Source: Anomaloglossus baeobatrachus (Eukaryota; Chordata; Amphibia; Anura; Aromobatidae). From it: DNA of 64,000 nt. The notes below the pieces were generated by a model. That model had not been told where the DNA came from. It did not search any database and saw only the letters and a program-made list of their open reading frames with translations. The stretch covers positions 62,001 to 126,000 of the forward strand of contig NW_027442260.1 of the NCBI RefSeq assembly GCF_048569485.1, written 5' to 3'. Of the stretch, positions 13,171 through 28,100 are shown piece by piece (position 1 is the first letter of the stretch; every line of letters starts with the position of its first letter). The translations under genes were made by a program, and so were the position numbers.

Positions 13171-16100
13171 TGGAGACGATTATCTCGGGATTGCAAGATA
13201 ACCAAACAAAACTTTTAGTGGATTTCTACTTATTTTATTAAATATCATCTCCACCAAACAGGACAAGCTTGCATCTGTTATAGTTTTGGAGAAAAATGTG
13301 TTCATTTCATGTATGCGCGAAATGCCTTAAAAATGGCTTTAAAATGGATTTGGAGCATGGAGACGATTATCTCGGGATTGCAAGATAACCAAACAAAACT
13401 TTTAGTGGATTTCTACTTATTTTATTAAATATCATCTCCACCAAACAGGACAAGCTTGCATCTGTTATAGTTTTGGAGAAAAATGTGTTCATTTCATGTA
13501 TGCGCGAAATGCCTTAAAAATGGCTTTAAAATGGATTTGGAGCATGGAGACGATTATCTCGGGATTGCAAGATAACCAAACAAAACTTTTAGTGGATTTC
13601 TACTTATTTTATTAAATATCATCTCCACCAAACAGGACAAGCTTGCATCTGTTATAGTTTTGGAGAAAAATGTGTTCATTTCATGTATGCGCGAAATGCC
13701 TTAAAAATGGCTTTAAAATGGATTTGGAGCATGGAGACGATTATCTCGGGATTGCAAGATAACCAAACAAAACTTTTAGTGGATTTCTACTTATTTTATT
13801 AAATATCATCTCCACCAAACAGGACAAGCTTGCATCTGTTATAGTTTTGGAGAAAAATGTGTTCATTTCATGTATGCGCGAAATGCCTTAAAAATGGCTT
13901 TAAAATGGATTTGGAGCATGGAGACGATTATCTCGGGATTGCAAGATAACCAAACAAAACTTTTAGTGGATTTCTACTTATTTTATTAAATATCATCTCC
14001 ACCAAACAGGACAAGCTTGCATCTGTTATAGTTTTGGAGAAAAATGTGTTCATTTCATGTATGCGCGAAATGCCTTAAAAATGGCTTTAAAATGGATTTG
14101 GAGCATGGAGACGATTATCTCGGGATTGCAAGATAACCAAACAAAACTTTTAGTGGATTTCTACTTATTTTATTAAATATCATCTCCACCAAACAGGACA
14201 AGCTTGCATCTGTTATAGTTTTGGAGAAAAATGTGTTCATTTCATGTATGCGCGAAATGCCTTAAAAATGGCTTTAAAATGGATTTGGAGCATGGAGACG
14301 ATTATCTCGGGATTGCAAGATAACCAAACAAAACTTTTAGTGGATTTCTACTTATTTTATTAAATATCATCTCCACCAAACAGGACAAGCTTGCATCTGT
14401 TATAGTTTTGGAGAAAAATGTGTTCATTTCATGTATGCGCGAAATGCCTTAAAAATGGCTTTAAAATGGATTTGGAGCATGGAGACGATTATCTCGGGAT
14501 TGCAAGATAACCAAACAAAACTTTTAGTGGATTTCTACTTATTTTATTAAATATCATCTCCACCAAACAGGACAAGCTTGCATCTGTTATAGTTTTGGAG
14601 AAAAATGTGTTCATTTCATGTATGCGCGAAATGCCTTAAAAATGGCTTTAAAATGGATTTGGAGCATGGAGACGATTATCTCGGGATTGCAAGATAACCA
14701 AACAAAACTTTTAGTGGATTTCTACTTATTTTATTAAATATCATCTCCACCAAACAGGACAAGCTTGCATCTGTTATAGTTTTGGAGAAAAATGTGTTCA
14801 TTTCATGTATGCGCGAAATGCCTTAAAAATGGCTTTAAAATGGATTTGGAGCATGGAGACGATTATCTCGGGATTGCAAGATAACCAAACAAAACTTTTA
14901 GTGGATTTCTACTTATTTTATTAAATATCATCTCCACCAAACAGGACAAGCTTGCATCTGTTATAGTTTTGGAGAAAAATGTGTTCATTTCATGTATGCG
15001 CGAAATGCCTTAAAAATGGCTTTAAAATGGATTTGGAGCATGGAGACGATTATCTCGGGATTGCAAGATAACCAAACAAAACTTTTAGTGGATTTCTACT
15101 TATTTTATTAAATATCATCTCCACCAAACAGGACAAGCTTGCATCTGTTATAGTTTTGGAGAAAAATGTGTTCATTTCATGTATGCGCGAAATGCCTTAA
15201 AAATGGCTTTAAAATGGATTTGGAGCATGGAGACGATTATCTCGGGATTGCAAGATAACCAAACAAAACTTTTAGTGGATTTCTACTTATTTTATTAAAT
15301 ATCATCTCCACCAAACAGGACAAGCTTGCATCTGTTATAGTTTTGGAGAAAAATGTGTTCATTTCATGTATGCGCGAAATGCCTTAAAAATGGCTTTAAA
15401 ATGGATTTGGAGCATGGAGACGATTATCTCGGGATTGCAAGATAACCAAACAAAACTTTTAGTGGATTTCTACTTATTTTATTAAATATCATCTCCACCA
15501 AACAGGACAAGCTTGCATCTGTTATAGTTTTGGAGAAAAATGTGTTCATTTCATGTATGCGCGAAATGCCTTAAAAATGGCTTTAAAATGGATTTGGAGC
15601 ATGGAGACGATTATCTCGGGATTGCAAGATAACCAAACAAAACTTTTAGTGGATTTCTACTTATTTTATTAAATATCATCTCCACCAAACAGGACAAGCT
15701 TGCATCTGTTATAGTTTTGGAGAAAAATGTGTTCATTTCATGTATGCGCGAAATGCCTTAAAAATGGCTTTAAAATGGATTTGGAGCATGGAGACGATTA
15801 TCTCGGGATTGCAAGATAACCAAACAAAACTTTTAGTGGATTTCTACTTATTTTATTAAATATCATCTCCACCAAACAGGACAAGCTTGCATCTGTTATA
15901 GTTTTGGAGAAAAATGTGTTCATTTCATGTATGCGCGAAAATGCCTTAAAAATGGCTTTAAAATGGATTTGGAGCATGGAGACGATTATCTCGGGATGGC
16001 AAGATAACCAAACAAAACTTTTAGTGGATTTCTACTTATTTTATTAAATATCATCTCCACCAAACAGGACAAGCTTGCATCTGTTATAGTTTTGGAGAAA

Positions 16101-19100
16101 AATGTGTTCATTTCATGTATGCGCGAAATGCCTTAAAAATGGCTTTAAAATGGATTTGGAGCATGGAGACGATTATCTCGGATTGCAAGATAACCAAACA
16201 AAACTTTTAGTGGATTTCTACTTATTTTATTAAATATCATCTCCACCAAACAGGACAAGCTTGCATCTGTTATAGTTTTGGAGAAAAATGTGTTCATTTC
16301 ATGTATGCGCGAAATGCCTTAAAAATGGCTTTAAAATGGATTTGGAGCATGGGAGACGATTATCTCGGGATTGCAAGATAACCAAACAAAACTTTTAGTG
16401 GATTTCTACTTATTTTATTAAATATCATCTCCACCAAACAGGACAAGCTTGCATCTGTTATAGTTTTGGAGAAAAATGTGTTCATTTCATGTATGCGCGA
16501 AATGCCTTAAAAATGGCTTTAAAATGGATTTGGAGCATGGAGACGATTATCTCGGGATTGCAAGATAACCAAACAAAACTTTTAGTGGATTTCTACTTAT
16601 TTTATTAAATATCATCTCCACCAAACAGGACAAGCTTGCATCTGTTATAGTTTTGGAGAAAAATGTGTTCATTTCATGTATGCGCGAAATGCCTTAAAAA
16701 TGGCTTTAAAATGGATTTGGAGCATGGAGACGATTATCTCGGGATTGCAAGATAACCAAACAAAACTTTTAGTGGATTTCTACTTATTTTATTAAATATC
16801 ATCTCCACCAAACAGGACAAGCTTGCATCTGTTATAGTTTTGGAGAAAAATGTGTTCATTTCATGTATGCGCGAAATGCCTTAAAAATGGCTTTAAAATG
16901 GATTTGGAGCATGGAGACGATTATCTCGGGATTGCAAGATAACCAAACAAAACTTTTAGTGGATTTCTACTTATTTTATTAAATATCATCTCCACCAAAC
17001 AGGACAAGCTTGCATCTGTTATAGTTTTGGAGAAAAATGTGTTCATTTCATGTATGCGCGAAATGCCTTAAAAATGGCTTTAAAATGGATTTGGAGCATG
17101 GAGACGATTATCTCGGGATTGCAAGATAACCAAACAAAACTTTTAGTGGATTTCTACTTATTTTATTAAATATCATCTCCACCAAACAGGACAAGCTTGC
17201 ATCTGTTATAGTTTTGGGAGAAAAATGTGTTCATTTCATGTATGCGCGAAATGCCTTAAAAATGGCTTTAAAATGGATTTGGAGCATGGAGACGATTATC
17301 TCGGGATTGCAAGATAACCAAACAAAACTTTTAGTGGATTTCTACTTATTTTATTAAATATCATCTCCACCAAACAGGACAAGCTTGCATCTGTTATAGT
17401 TTTGGAGAAAAATGTGTTCATTTCATGTATGCGCGAAATGCCTTAAAAATGGCTTTAAAATGGATTTGGAGCATGGAGACGATTATCTCGGGATTGCAAG
17501 ATAACCAAACAAAACTTTTAGTGGATTTCTACTTATTTTATTAAATATCATCTCCACCAAACAGGACAAGCTTGCATCTGTTATAGTTTTGGAGAAAAAT
17601 GTGTTCATTTCATGTATGCGCGAAATGCCTTAAAAATGGCTTTAAAATGGATTTGGAGCATGGAGACGATTATCTCGGGATTGCAAGATAACCAAACAAA
17701 ACTTTTAGTGGATTTCTACTTATTTTATTAAATATCATCTCCACCAAACAGGACAAGCTTGCATCTGTTATAGTTTTGGAGAAAAATGTGTTCATTTCAT
17801 GTATGCGCGAAATGCCTTAAAAATGGCTTTAAAATGGATTTGGAGCATGGAGACGATTATCTCGGGATTGCAAGATAACCAAACAAAACTTTTAGTGGAT
17901 TTCTACTTATTTTATTAAATATCATCTCCACCAAACAGGACAAGCTTGCATCTGTTATAGTTTTGGAGAAAAATGTGTTCATTTCATGTATGCGCGAAAT
18001 GCCTTAAAAATGGCTTTAAAATGGATTTGGAGCATGGAGACGATTATCTCGGGATTGCAAGATAACCAAACAAAACTTTTAGTGGATTTCTACTTATTTT
18101 ATTAAATATCATCTCCACCAAACAGGACAAGCTTGCATCTGTTATAGTTTTGGAGAAAAATGTGTTCATTTCATGTATGCGCGAAATGCCTTAAAAATGG
18201 CTTTAAAATGGATTTGGAGCATGGAGACGATTATCTCGGGATTGCAAGATAACCAAACAAAACTTTTAGTGGATTTCTACTTATTTTATTAAATATCATC
18301 TCCACCAAACAGGACAAGCTTGCATCTGTTATAGTTTTGGAGAAAAATGTGTTCATTTCATGTATGCGCGAAATGCCTTAAAAATGGCTTTAAAATGGAT
18401 TTGGAGCATGGAGACGATTATCTCGGGATTGCAAGATAACCAAACAAAACTTTTAGTGGATTTCTACTTATTTTATTAAATATCATCTCCACCAAACAGG
18501 ACAAGCTTGCATCTGTTATAGTTTTGGAGAAAAATGTGTTCATTTCATGTATGCGCGAAATGCCTTAAAAATGGCTTTAAAATGGATTTGGAGCATGGAG
18601 ACGATTATCTCGGGATTGCAAGATAACCAAACAAAACTTTTAGTGGATTTCTACTTATTTTATTAAATATCATCTCCACCAAACAGGACAAGCTTGCATC
18701 TGTTATAGTTTTGGAGAAAAATGTGTTCATTTCATGTATGCGCGAAATGCCTTAAAAATGGCTTTAAAATGGATTTGGAGCATGGAGACGATTATCTCGG
18801 GATTGCAAGATAACCAAACAAAACTTTTAGTGGATTTCTACTTATTTTATTAAATATCATCTCCACCAAACAGGACAAGCTTGCATCTGTTATAGTTTTG
18901 GAGAAAAATGTGTTCATTTCATGTATGCGCGAAATGCCTTAAAAATGGCTTTAAAATGGATTTGGAGCATGGAGACGATTATCTCGGGATTGCAAGATAA
19001 CCAAACAAAACTTTTAGTGGATTTCTACTTATTTTATTAAATATCATCTCCACCAAACAGGACAAGCTTGCATCTGTTATAGTTTTGGAGAAAAATGTGT

Positions 19101-22100
19101 TCATTTCATGTATGCGCGAAATGCCTTAAAAATGGCTTTAAAATGGATTTGGAGCATGGAGACGATTATCTCGGGATTGCAAGATAACCAAACAAAACTT
19201 TTAGTGGATTTCTACTTATTTTATTAAATATCATCTCCACCAAACAGGACAAGCTTGCATCTGTTATAGTTTTGGAGAAAAATGTGTTCATTTCATGTAT
19301 GCGCGAAATGCCTTAAAAATGGCTTTAAAATGGATTTGGAGCATGGAGACGATTATCTCGGGATTGCAAGATAACCAAACAAAACTTTTAGTGGATTTCT
19401 ACTTATTTTATTAAATATCATCTCCACCAAACAGGACAAGCTTGCATCTGTTATAGTTTTGGAGAAAAATGTGTTCATTTCATGTATGCGCGAAATGCCT
19501 TAAAAATGGCTTTAAAATGGATTTGGAGCATGGAGACGATTATCTCGGGATTGCAAGATAACCAAACAAAACTTTTAGTGGATTTCTACTTATTTTATTA
19601 AATATCATCTCCACCAAACAGGACAAGCTTGCATCTGTTATAGTTTTGGAGAAAAATGTGTTCATTTCATGTATGCGCGAAATGCCTTAAAAATGGCTTT
19701 AAAATGGATTTGGAGCATGGAGACGATTATCTCGGGATTGCAAGATAACCAAACAAAACTTTTAGTGGATTTCTACTTATTTTATTAAATATCATCTCCA
19801 CCAAACAGGACAAGCTTGCATCTGTTATAGTTTTGGAGAAAAATGTGTTCATTTCATGTATGCGCGAAATGCCTTAAAAATGGCTTTAAAATGGATTTGG
19901 AGCATGGAGACGATTATCTCGGGATTGCAAGATAACCAAACAAAACTTTTAGTGGATTTCTACTTATTTTATTAAATATCATCTCCACCAAACAGGACAA
20001 GCTTGCATCTGTTATAGTTTTGGAGAAAAATGTGTTCATTTCATGTATGCGCGAAATGCCTTAAAAATGGCTTTAAAATGGATTTGGAGCATGGAGACGA
20101 TTATCTCGGGATTGCAAGATAACCAAACAAAACTTTTAGTGGATTTCTACTTATTTTATTAAATATCATCTCCACCAAACAGGACAAGCTTGCATCTGTT
20201 ATAGTTTTGGAGAAAAATGTGTTCATTTCATGTATGCGCGAAATGCCTTAAAAATGGCTTTAAAATGGATTTGGAGCATGGAGACGATTATCTCGGGATT
20301 GCAAGATAACCAAACAAAACTTTTAGTGGATTTCTACTTATTTTATTAAATATCATCTCCACCAAACAGGACAAGCTTGCATCTGTTATAGTTTTGGAGA
20401 AAAATGTGTTCATTTCATGTATGCGCGAAATGCCTTAAAAATGGCTTTAAAATGGATTTGGAGCATGGAGACGATTATCTCGGGATTGCAAGATAACCAA
20501 ACAAAACTTTTAGTGGATTTCTACTTATTTTATTAAATATCATCTCCACCAAACAGGACAAGCTTGCATCTGTTATAGTTTTGGAGAAAAATGTGTTCAT
20601 TTCATGTATGCGCGAAATGCCTTAAAAATGGCTTTAAAATGGATTTGGAGCATGGAGACGATTATCTCGGGATTGCAAGATAACCAAACAAAACTTTTAG
20701 TGGATTTCTACTTATTTTATTAAATATCATCTCCACCAAACAGGACAAGCTTGCATCTGTTATAGTTTTGGAGAAAAAATGTGTTCATTTCATGTATGCG
20801 CGAAATGCCTTAAAAATGGCTTTAAAATGGATTTGGAGCATGGAGACGATTATCTCGGGATTGCAAGATAACCAAACAAAACTTTTAGTGGATTTCTACT
20901 TATTTTATTAAATATCATCTCCACCAAACAGGACAAGCTTGCATCTGTTATAGTTTTGGAGAAAAATGTGTTCATTTCATGTATGCGCGAAATGCCTTAA
21001 AAATGGCTTTAAAATGGATTTGGAGCATGGAGACGATTATCTCGGGATTGCAAGATAACCAAACAAAACTTTTAGTGGATTTCTACTTATTTTATTAAAT
21101 ATCATCTCCACCAAACAGGACAAGCTTGCATCTGTTATAGTTTTGGAGAAAAATGTGTTCATTTCATGTATGCGCGAAATGCCTTAAAAATGGCTTTAAA
21201 ATGGATTTGGAGCATGGAGACGATTATCTCGGGATTGCAAGATAACCAAACAAAACTTTTAGTGGATTTCTACTTATTTTATTAAATATCATCTCCACCA
21301 AACAGGACAAGCTTGCATCTGTTATAGTTTTGGAGAAAAATGTGTTCATTTCATGTATGCGCGAAATGCTTAAAAATGGCTTTAAAATGGATTTGGAGCA
21401 TGGAGACGATTATCTCGGATTGCAAGATAACCAAACAAAACTTTTAGTGGATTTCTACTTATTTTATTAAATATCATCTCCACCAAACAGGACAAGCTTG
21501 CATGTGTTATAGTTTTGGAGAAAAATGTGTTCATTTCATGTATGCGCGAAATGCCTTAAAAATGGCTTAAATGGATTTGGAGCATGGAGACGATTATCTC
21601 GGGATTGCAAGATAACCAAACAAAACTTTTAGTGGATTTCTACTTATTTTATTAATATCATCTCCACCAAACAGGACAAGCTTGCATCTGTTATAGTTTG
21701 GAGAAAAATGTGTTCATTTCATGTATGCGCGAAATGCCTTCCTTAAAAATGGCTTTAAAATGGATTTGGAGCATGGAGACGATTATCTCGGGATTGCAAG
21801 ATAACCAAACAAAACTTTTAGTGGATTTCTACTTATTTTATTAAATATCATCTCCACCAAACAGGACAAGCTTGCATCTGTTATAGTTTTGGAGAAAAAT
21901 GTGTTCATTTCATGTATGCGCGAAATGCCTTAAAAATGGCTTTAAAATGGATTTGGAGCATGGAGACGATTATCTCGGGATTGCAAGATAACCAAACAAA
22001 ACTTTTAGTGGATTTCTACTTATTTTATTAAATATCATCTCCACCAAACAGGACAAGCTTGCATCTGTTATAGTTTTGGAGAAAAATGTGTTCATTTCAT

Positions 22101-25100
22101 GTATGCGCGAAATGCCTTAAAAATGGCTTTAAAATGGATTTGGAGCATGGAGACGATTATCTCGGGATTGCAAGATAACCAAACAAAACTTTTAGTGGAT
22201 TTCTACTTATTTTATTAAATATCATCTCCACCAAACAGGACAAGCTTGCATCTGTTATAGTTTTGGAGAAAAATGTGTTCATTTCATGTATGCGCGAAAT
22301 GCCTTAAAAATGGCTTTAAAATGGATTTGGAGCATGGAGACGATTATCTCGGGATTGCAAGATAACCAAACAAAACTTTTAGTGGATTTCTACTTATTTT
22401 ATTAAATATCATCTCCACCAAACAGGACAAGCTTGCATCTGTTATAGTTTTGGAGAAAAATGTGTTCATTTCATGTATGCGCGAAATGCCTTAAAAATGG
22501 CTTTAAAATGGATTTGGAGCATGGAGACGATTATCTCGGGATTGCAAGATAACCAAACAAAACTTTTAGTGGATTTCTACTTATTTTATTAAATATCATC
22601 TCCACCAAACAGGACAAGCTTGCATCTGTTATAGTTTTGGAGAAAAATGTGTTCATTTCATGTATGCGCGAAATGCCTTAAAAATGGCTTTAAAATGGAT
22701 TTGGAGCATGGAGACGATTATCTCGGGATTGCAAGATAACCAAACAAAACTTTTAGTGGATTTCTACTTATTTTATTAAATATCATCTCCACCAAACAGG
22801 ACAAGCTTGCATCTGTTATAGTTTTGGAGAAAAATGTGTTCATTTCATGTATGCGCGAAATGCCTTAAAAATGGCTTTAAAATGGATTTGGAGCATGGAG
22901 ACGATTATCTCGGGATTGCAAGATAACCAAACAAAACTTTTAGTGGATTTCTACTTATTTTATTAAATATCATCTCCACCAAACAGGACAAGCTTGCATC
23001 TGTTATAGTTTTGGAGAAAAATGTGTTCATTTCATGTATGCGCGAAATGCCTTAAAAATGGCTTTAAAATGGATTTGGAGCATGGAGACGATTATCTCGG
23101 GATTGCAAGATAACCAAACAAAACTTTTAGTGGATTTCTACTTATTTTATTAAATATCATCTCCACCAAACAGGACAAGCTTGCATCTGTTATAGTTTTG
23201 GAGAAAAATGTGTTCATTTCATGTATGCGCGAAATGCCTTAAAAATGGCTTTAAAATGGATTTGGAGCATGGAGACGATTATCTCGGGATTGCAAGATAA
23301 CCAAACAAAACTTTTAGTGGATTTCTACTTATTTTATTAAATATCATCTCCACCAAACAGGACAAGCTTGCATCTGTTATAGTTTTGGAGAAAAATGTGT
23401 TCATTTCATGTATGCGCGAAATGCCTTAAAAATGGCTTTAAAATGGATTTGGAGCATGGAGACGATTATCTCGGGATTGCAAGATAACCAAACAAAACTT
23501 TTAGTGGATTTCTACTTATTTTATTAAATATCATCTCCACCAAACAGGACAAGCTTGCATCTGTTATAGTTTTGGAGAAAAATGTGTTCATTTCATGTAT
23601 GCGCGAAATGCCTTAAAAATGGCTTTAAAATGGATTTGGAGCATGGAGACGATTATCTCGGGATTGCAAGATAACCAAACAAAACTTTTAGTGGATTTCT
23701 ACTTATTTTATTAAATATCATCTCCACCAAACAGGACAAGCTTGCATCTGTTATAGTTTTGGAGAAAAATGTGTTCATTTCATGTATGCGCGAAATGCCT
23801 TAAAAATGGCTTTAAAATGGATTTGGAGCATGGAGACGATTATCTCGGGATTGCAAGATAACCAAACAAAACTTTTAGTGGATTTCTACTTATTTTATTA
23901 AATATCATCTCCACCAAACAGGACAAGCTTGCATCTGTTATAGTTTTGGAGAAAAATGTGTTCATTTCATGTATGCGCGAAATGCCTTAAAAATGGCTTT
24001 AAAATGGATTTGGAGCATGGAGACGATTATCTCGGGATTGCAAGATAACCAAACAAAACTTTTAGTGGATTTCTACTTATTTTATTAAATATCATCTCCA
24101 CCAAACAGGACAAGCTTGCATCTGTTATAGTTTTGGAGAAAAATGTGTTCATTTCATGTATGCGCGAAATGCCTTAAAAATGGCTTTAAAATGGATTTGG
24201 AGCATGGAGACGATTATCTCGGGATTGCAAGATAACCAAACAAAACTTTTAGTGGATTTCTACTTATTTTATTAAATATCATCTCCACCAAACAGGACAA
24301 GCTTGCATCTGTTATAGTTTTGGAGAAAAATGTGTTCATTTCATGTATGCGCGAAATGCCTTAAAAATGGCTTTAAAATGGATTTGGAGCATGGAGACGA
24401 TTATCTCGGGATTGCAAGATAACCAAACAAAACTTTTAGTGGATTTCTACTTATTTTATTAAATATCATCTCCACCAAACAGGACAAGCTTGCATCTGTT
24501 ATAGTTTTGGAGAAAAATGTGTTCATTTCATGTATGCGCGAAATGCCTTAAAAATGGCTTTAAAATGGATTTGGAGCATGGAGACGATTATCTCGGGATT
24601 GCAAGATAACCAAACAAAACTTTTAGTGGATTTCTACTTATTTTATTAAATATCATCTCCACCAAACAGGACAAGCTTGCATCTGTTATAGTTTTGGAGA
24701 AAAATGTGTTCATTTCATGTATGCGCGAAATGCCTTAAAAATGGCTTTAAAATGGATTTGGAGCATGGAGACGATTATCTCGGGATTGCAAGATAACCAA
24801 ACAAAACTTTTAGTGGATTTCTACTTATTTTATTAAATATCATCTCCACCAAACAGGACAAGCTTGCATCTGTTATAGTTTTGGAGAAAAATGTGTTCAT
24901 TTCATGTATGCGCGAAATGCCTTAAAAATGGCTTTAAAATGGATTTGGAGCATGGAGACGATTATCTCGGGATTGCAAGATAACCAAACAAAACTTTTAG
25001 TGGATTTCTACTTATTTTATTAAATATCATCTCCACCAAACAGGACAAGCTTGCATCTGTTATAGTTTTGGAGAAAAATGTGTTCATTTCATGTATGCGC

Positions 25101-28100
25101 GAAATGCCTTAAAAATGGCTTTAAAATGGATTTGGAGCATGGAGACGATTATCTCGGGATTGCAAGATAACCAAACAAAACTTTTAGTGGATTTCTACTT
25201 ATTTTATTAAATATCATCTCCACCAAACAGGACAAGCTTGCATCTGTTATAGTTTTGGAGAAAAATGTGTTCATTTCATGTATGCGCGAAATGCCTTAAA
25301 AATGGCTTTAAAATGGATTTGGAGCATGGAGACGATTATCTCGGGATTGCAAGATAACCAAACAAAACTTTTAGTGGATTTCTACTTATTTTATTAAATA
25401 TCATCTCCACCAAACAGGACAAGCTTGCATCTGTTATAGTTTTGGAGAAAAATGTGTTCATTTCATGTATGCGCGAAATGCCTTAAAAATGGCTTTAAAA
25501 TGGATTTGGAGCATGGAGACGATTATCTCGGGATTGCAAGATAACCAAACAAAACTTTTAGTGGATTTCTACTTATTTTATTAAATATCATCTCCACCAA
25601 ACAGGACAAGCTTGCATCTGTTATAGTTTTGGAGAAAAATGTGTTCATTTCATGTATGCGCGAAATGCCTTAAAAATGGCTTTAAAATGGATTTGGAGCA
25701 TGGAGACGATTATCTCGGGATTGCAAGATAACCAAACAAAACTTTTAGTGGATTTCTACTTATTTTATTAAATATCATCTCCACCAAACAGGACAAGCTT
25801 GCATCTGTTATAGTTTTGGAGAAAAATGTGTTCATTTCATGTATGCGCGAAATGCCTTAAAAATGGCTTTAAAATGGATTTGGAGCATGGAGACGATTAT
25901 CTCGGGATTGCAAGATAACCAAACAAAACTTTTAGTGGATTTCTACTTATTTTATTAAATATCATCTCCACCAAACAGGACAAGCTTGCATCTGTTATAG
26001 TTTTGGAGAAAAATGTGTTCATTTCATGTATGCGCGAAATGCCTTAAAAATGGCTTTAAAATGGATTTGGAGCATGGAGACGATTATCTCGGGATTGCAA
26101 GATAACCAAACAAAACTTTTAGTGGATTTCTACTTATTTTATTAAATATCATCTCCACCAAACAGGACAAGCTTGCATCTGTTATAGTTTTGGAGAAAAA
26201 TGTGTTCATTTCATGTATGCGCGAAATGCCTTAAAAATGGCTTTAAAATGGATTTGGAGCATGGAGACGATTATCTCGGGATTGCAAGATAACCAAACAA
26301 AACTTTTAGTGGATTTCTACTTATTTTATTAAATATCATCTCCACCAAACAGGACAAGCTTGCATCTGTTATAGTTTTGGAGAAAAATGTGTTCATTTCA
26401 TGTATGCGCGAAATGCCTTAAAAATGGCTTTAAAATGGATTTGGAGCATGGAGACGATTATCTCGGGATTGCAAGATAACCAAACAAAACTTTTAGTGGA
26501 TTTCTACTTATTTTATTAAATATCATCTCCACCAAACAGGACAAGCTTGCATCTGTTATAGTTTTGGAGAAAAATGTGTTCATTTCATGTATGCGCGAAA
26601 TGCCTTAAAAATGGCTTTAAAATGGATTTGGAGCATGGAGACGATTATCTCGGGATTGCAAGATAACCAAACAAAACTTTTAGTGGATTTCTACTTATTT
26701 TATTAAATATCATCTCCACCAAACAGGACAAGCTTGCATCTGTTATAGTTTTGGAGAAAAATGTGTTCATTTCATGTATGCGCGAAATGCCTTAAAAATG
26801 GCTTTAAAATGGATTTGGAGCATGGAGACGATTATCTCGGGATTGCAAGATAACCAAACAAAACTTTTAGTGGATTTCTACTTATTTTATTAAATATCAT
26901 CTCCACCAAACAGAGACAAGCTTGCATCTGTTATAGTTTTGGAGAAAAATGTGTTCATTTCATGTATGCGCGAAATGCCTTAAAAATGGCTTTAAAATGG
27001 ATTTGGAGCATGGAGACGATTATCTCGGGATTGCAAGATAACCAAACAAAACTTTTAGTGGATTTCTACTTATTTTATTAAATATCATCTCCACCAAACA
27101 GGACAAGCTTGCATCTGTTATAGTTTTGGAGAAAAATGTGTTCATTTCATGTATGCGCGAAATGCCTTAAAAATGGCTTTAAAATGGATTTGGAGCATGG
27201 AGACGATTATCTCGGGATTGCAAGATAACCAAACAAAACTTTTAGTGGATTTCTACTTATTTTATTAAATATCATCTCCACCAAACAGGACAAGCTTGCA
27301 TCTGTTATAGTTTTGGAGAAAAATGTGTTCATTTCATGTATGCGCGAAATGCCTTAAAAATGGCTTTAAAATGGATTTGGAGCATGGAGACGATTATCTC
27401 GGGATTGCAAGATAACCAAACAAAACTTTTAGTGGATTTCTACTTATTTTATTAAATATCATCTCCACCAAACAGGACAAGCTTGCATCTGTTATAGTTT
27501 TGGAGAAAAATGTGTTCATTTCATGTATGCGCGAAATGCCTTAAAAATGGCTTTAAAATGGATTTGGAGCATGGAGACGATTATCTCGGGATTGCAAGAT
27601 AACCAAACAAAACTTTTAGTGGATTTCTACTTATTTTATTAAATATCATCTCCACCAAACAGGACAAGCTTGCATCTGTTATAGTTTTGGAGAAAAATGT
27701 GTTCATTTCATGTATGCGCGAAATGCCTTAAAAATGGCTTTAAAATGGATTTGGAGCATGGAGACGATTATCTCGGGATTGCAAGATAACCAAACAAAAC
27801 TTTTAGTGGATTTCTACTTATTTTATTAAATATCATCTCCACCAAACAGGACAAGCTTGCATCTGTTATAGTTTTGGAGAAAAATGTGTTCATTTCATGT
27901 ATGCGCGAAATGCCTTAAAAATGGCTTTAAAATGGATTTGGAGCATGGAGACGATTATCTCGGGATTGCAAGATAACCAAACAAAACTTTTAGTGGATTT
28001 CTACTTATTTTATTAAATATCATCTCCACCAAACAGGACAAGCTTGCATCTGTTATAGTTTTGGAGAAAAATGTGTTCATTTCATGTATGCGCGAAATGC

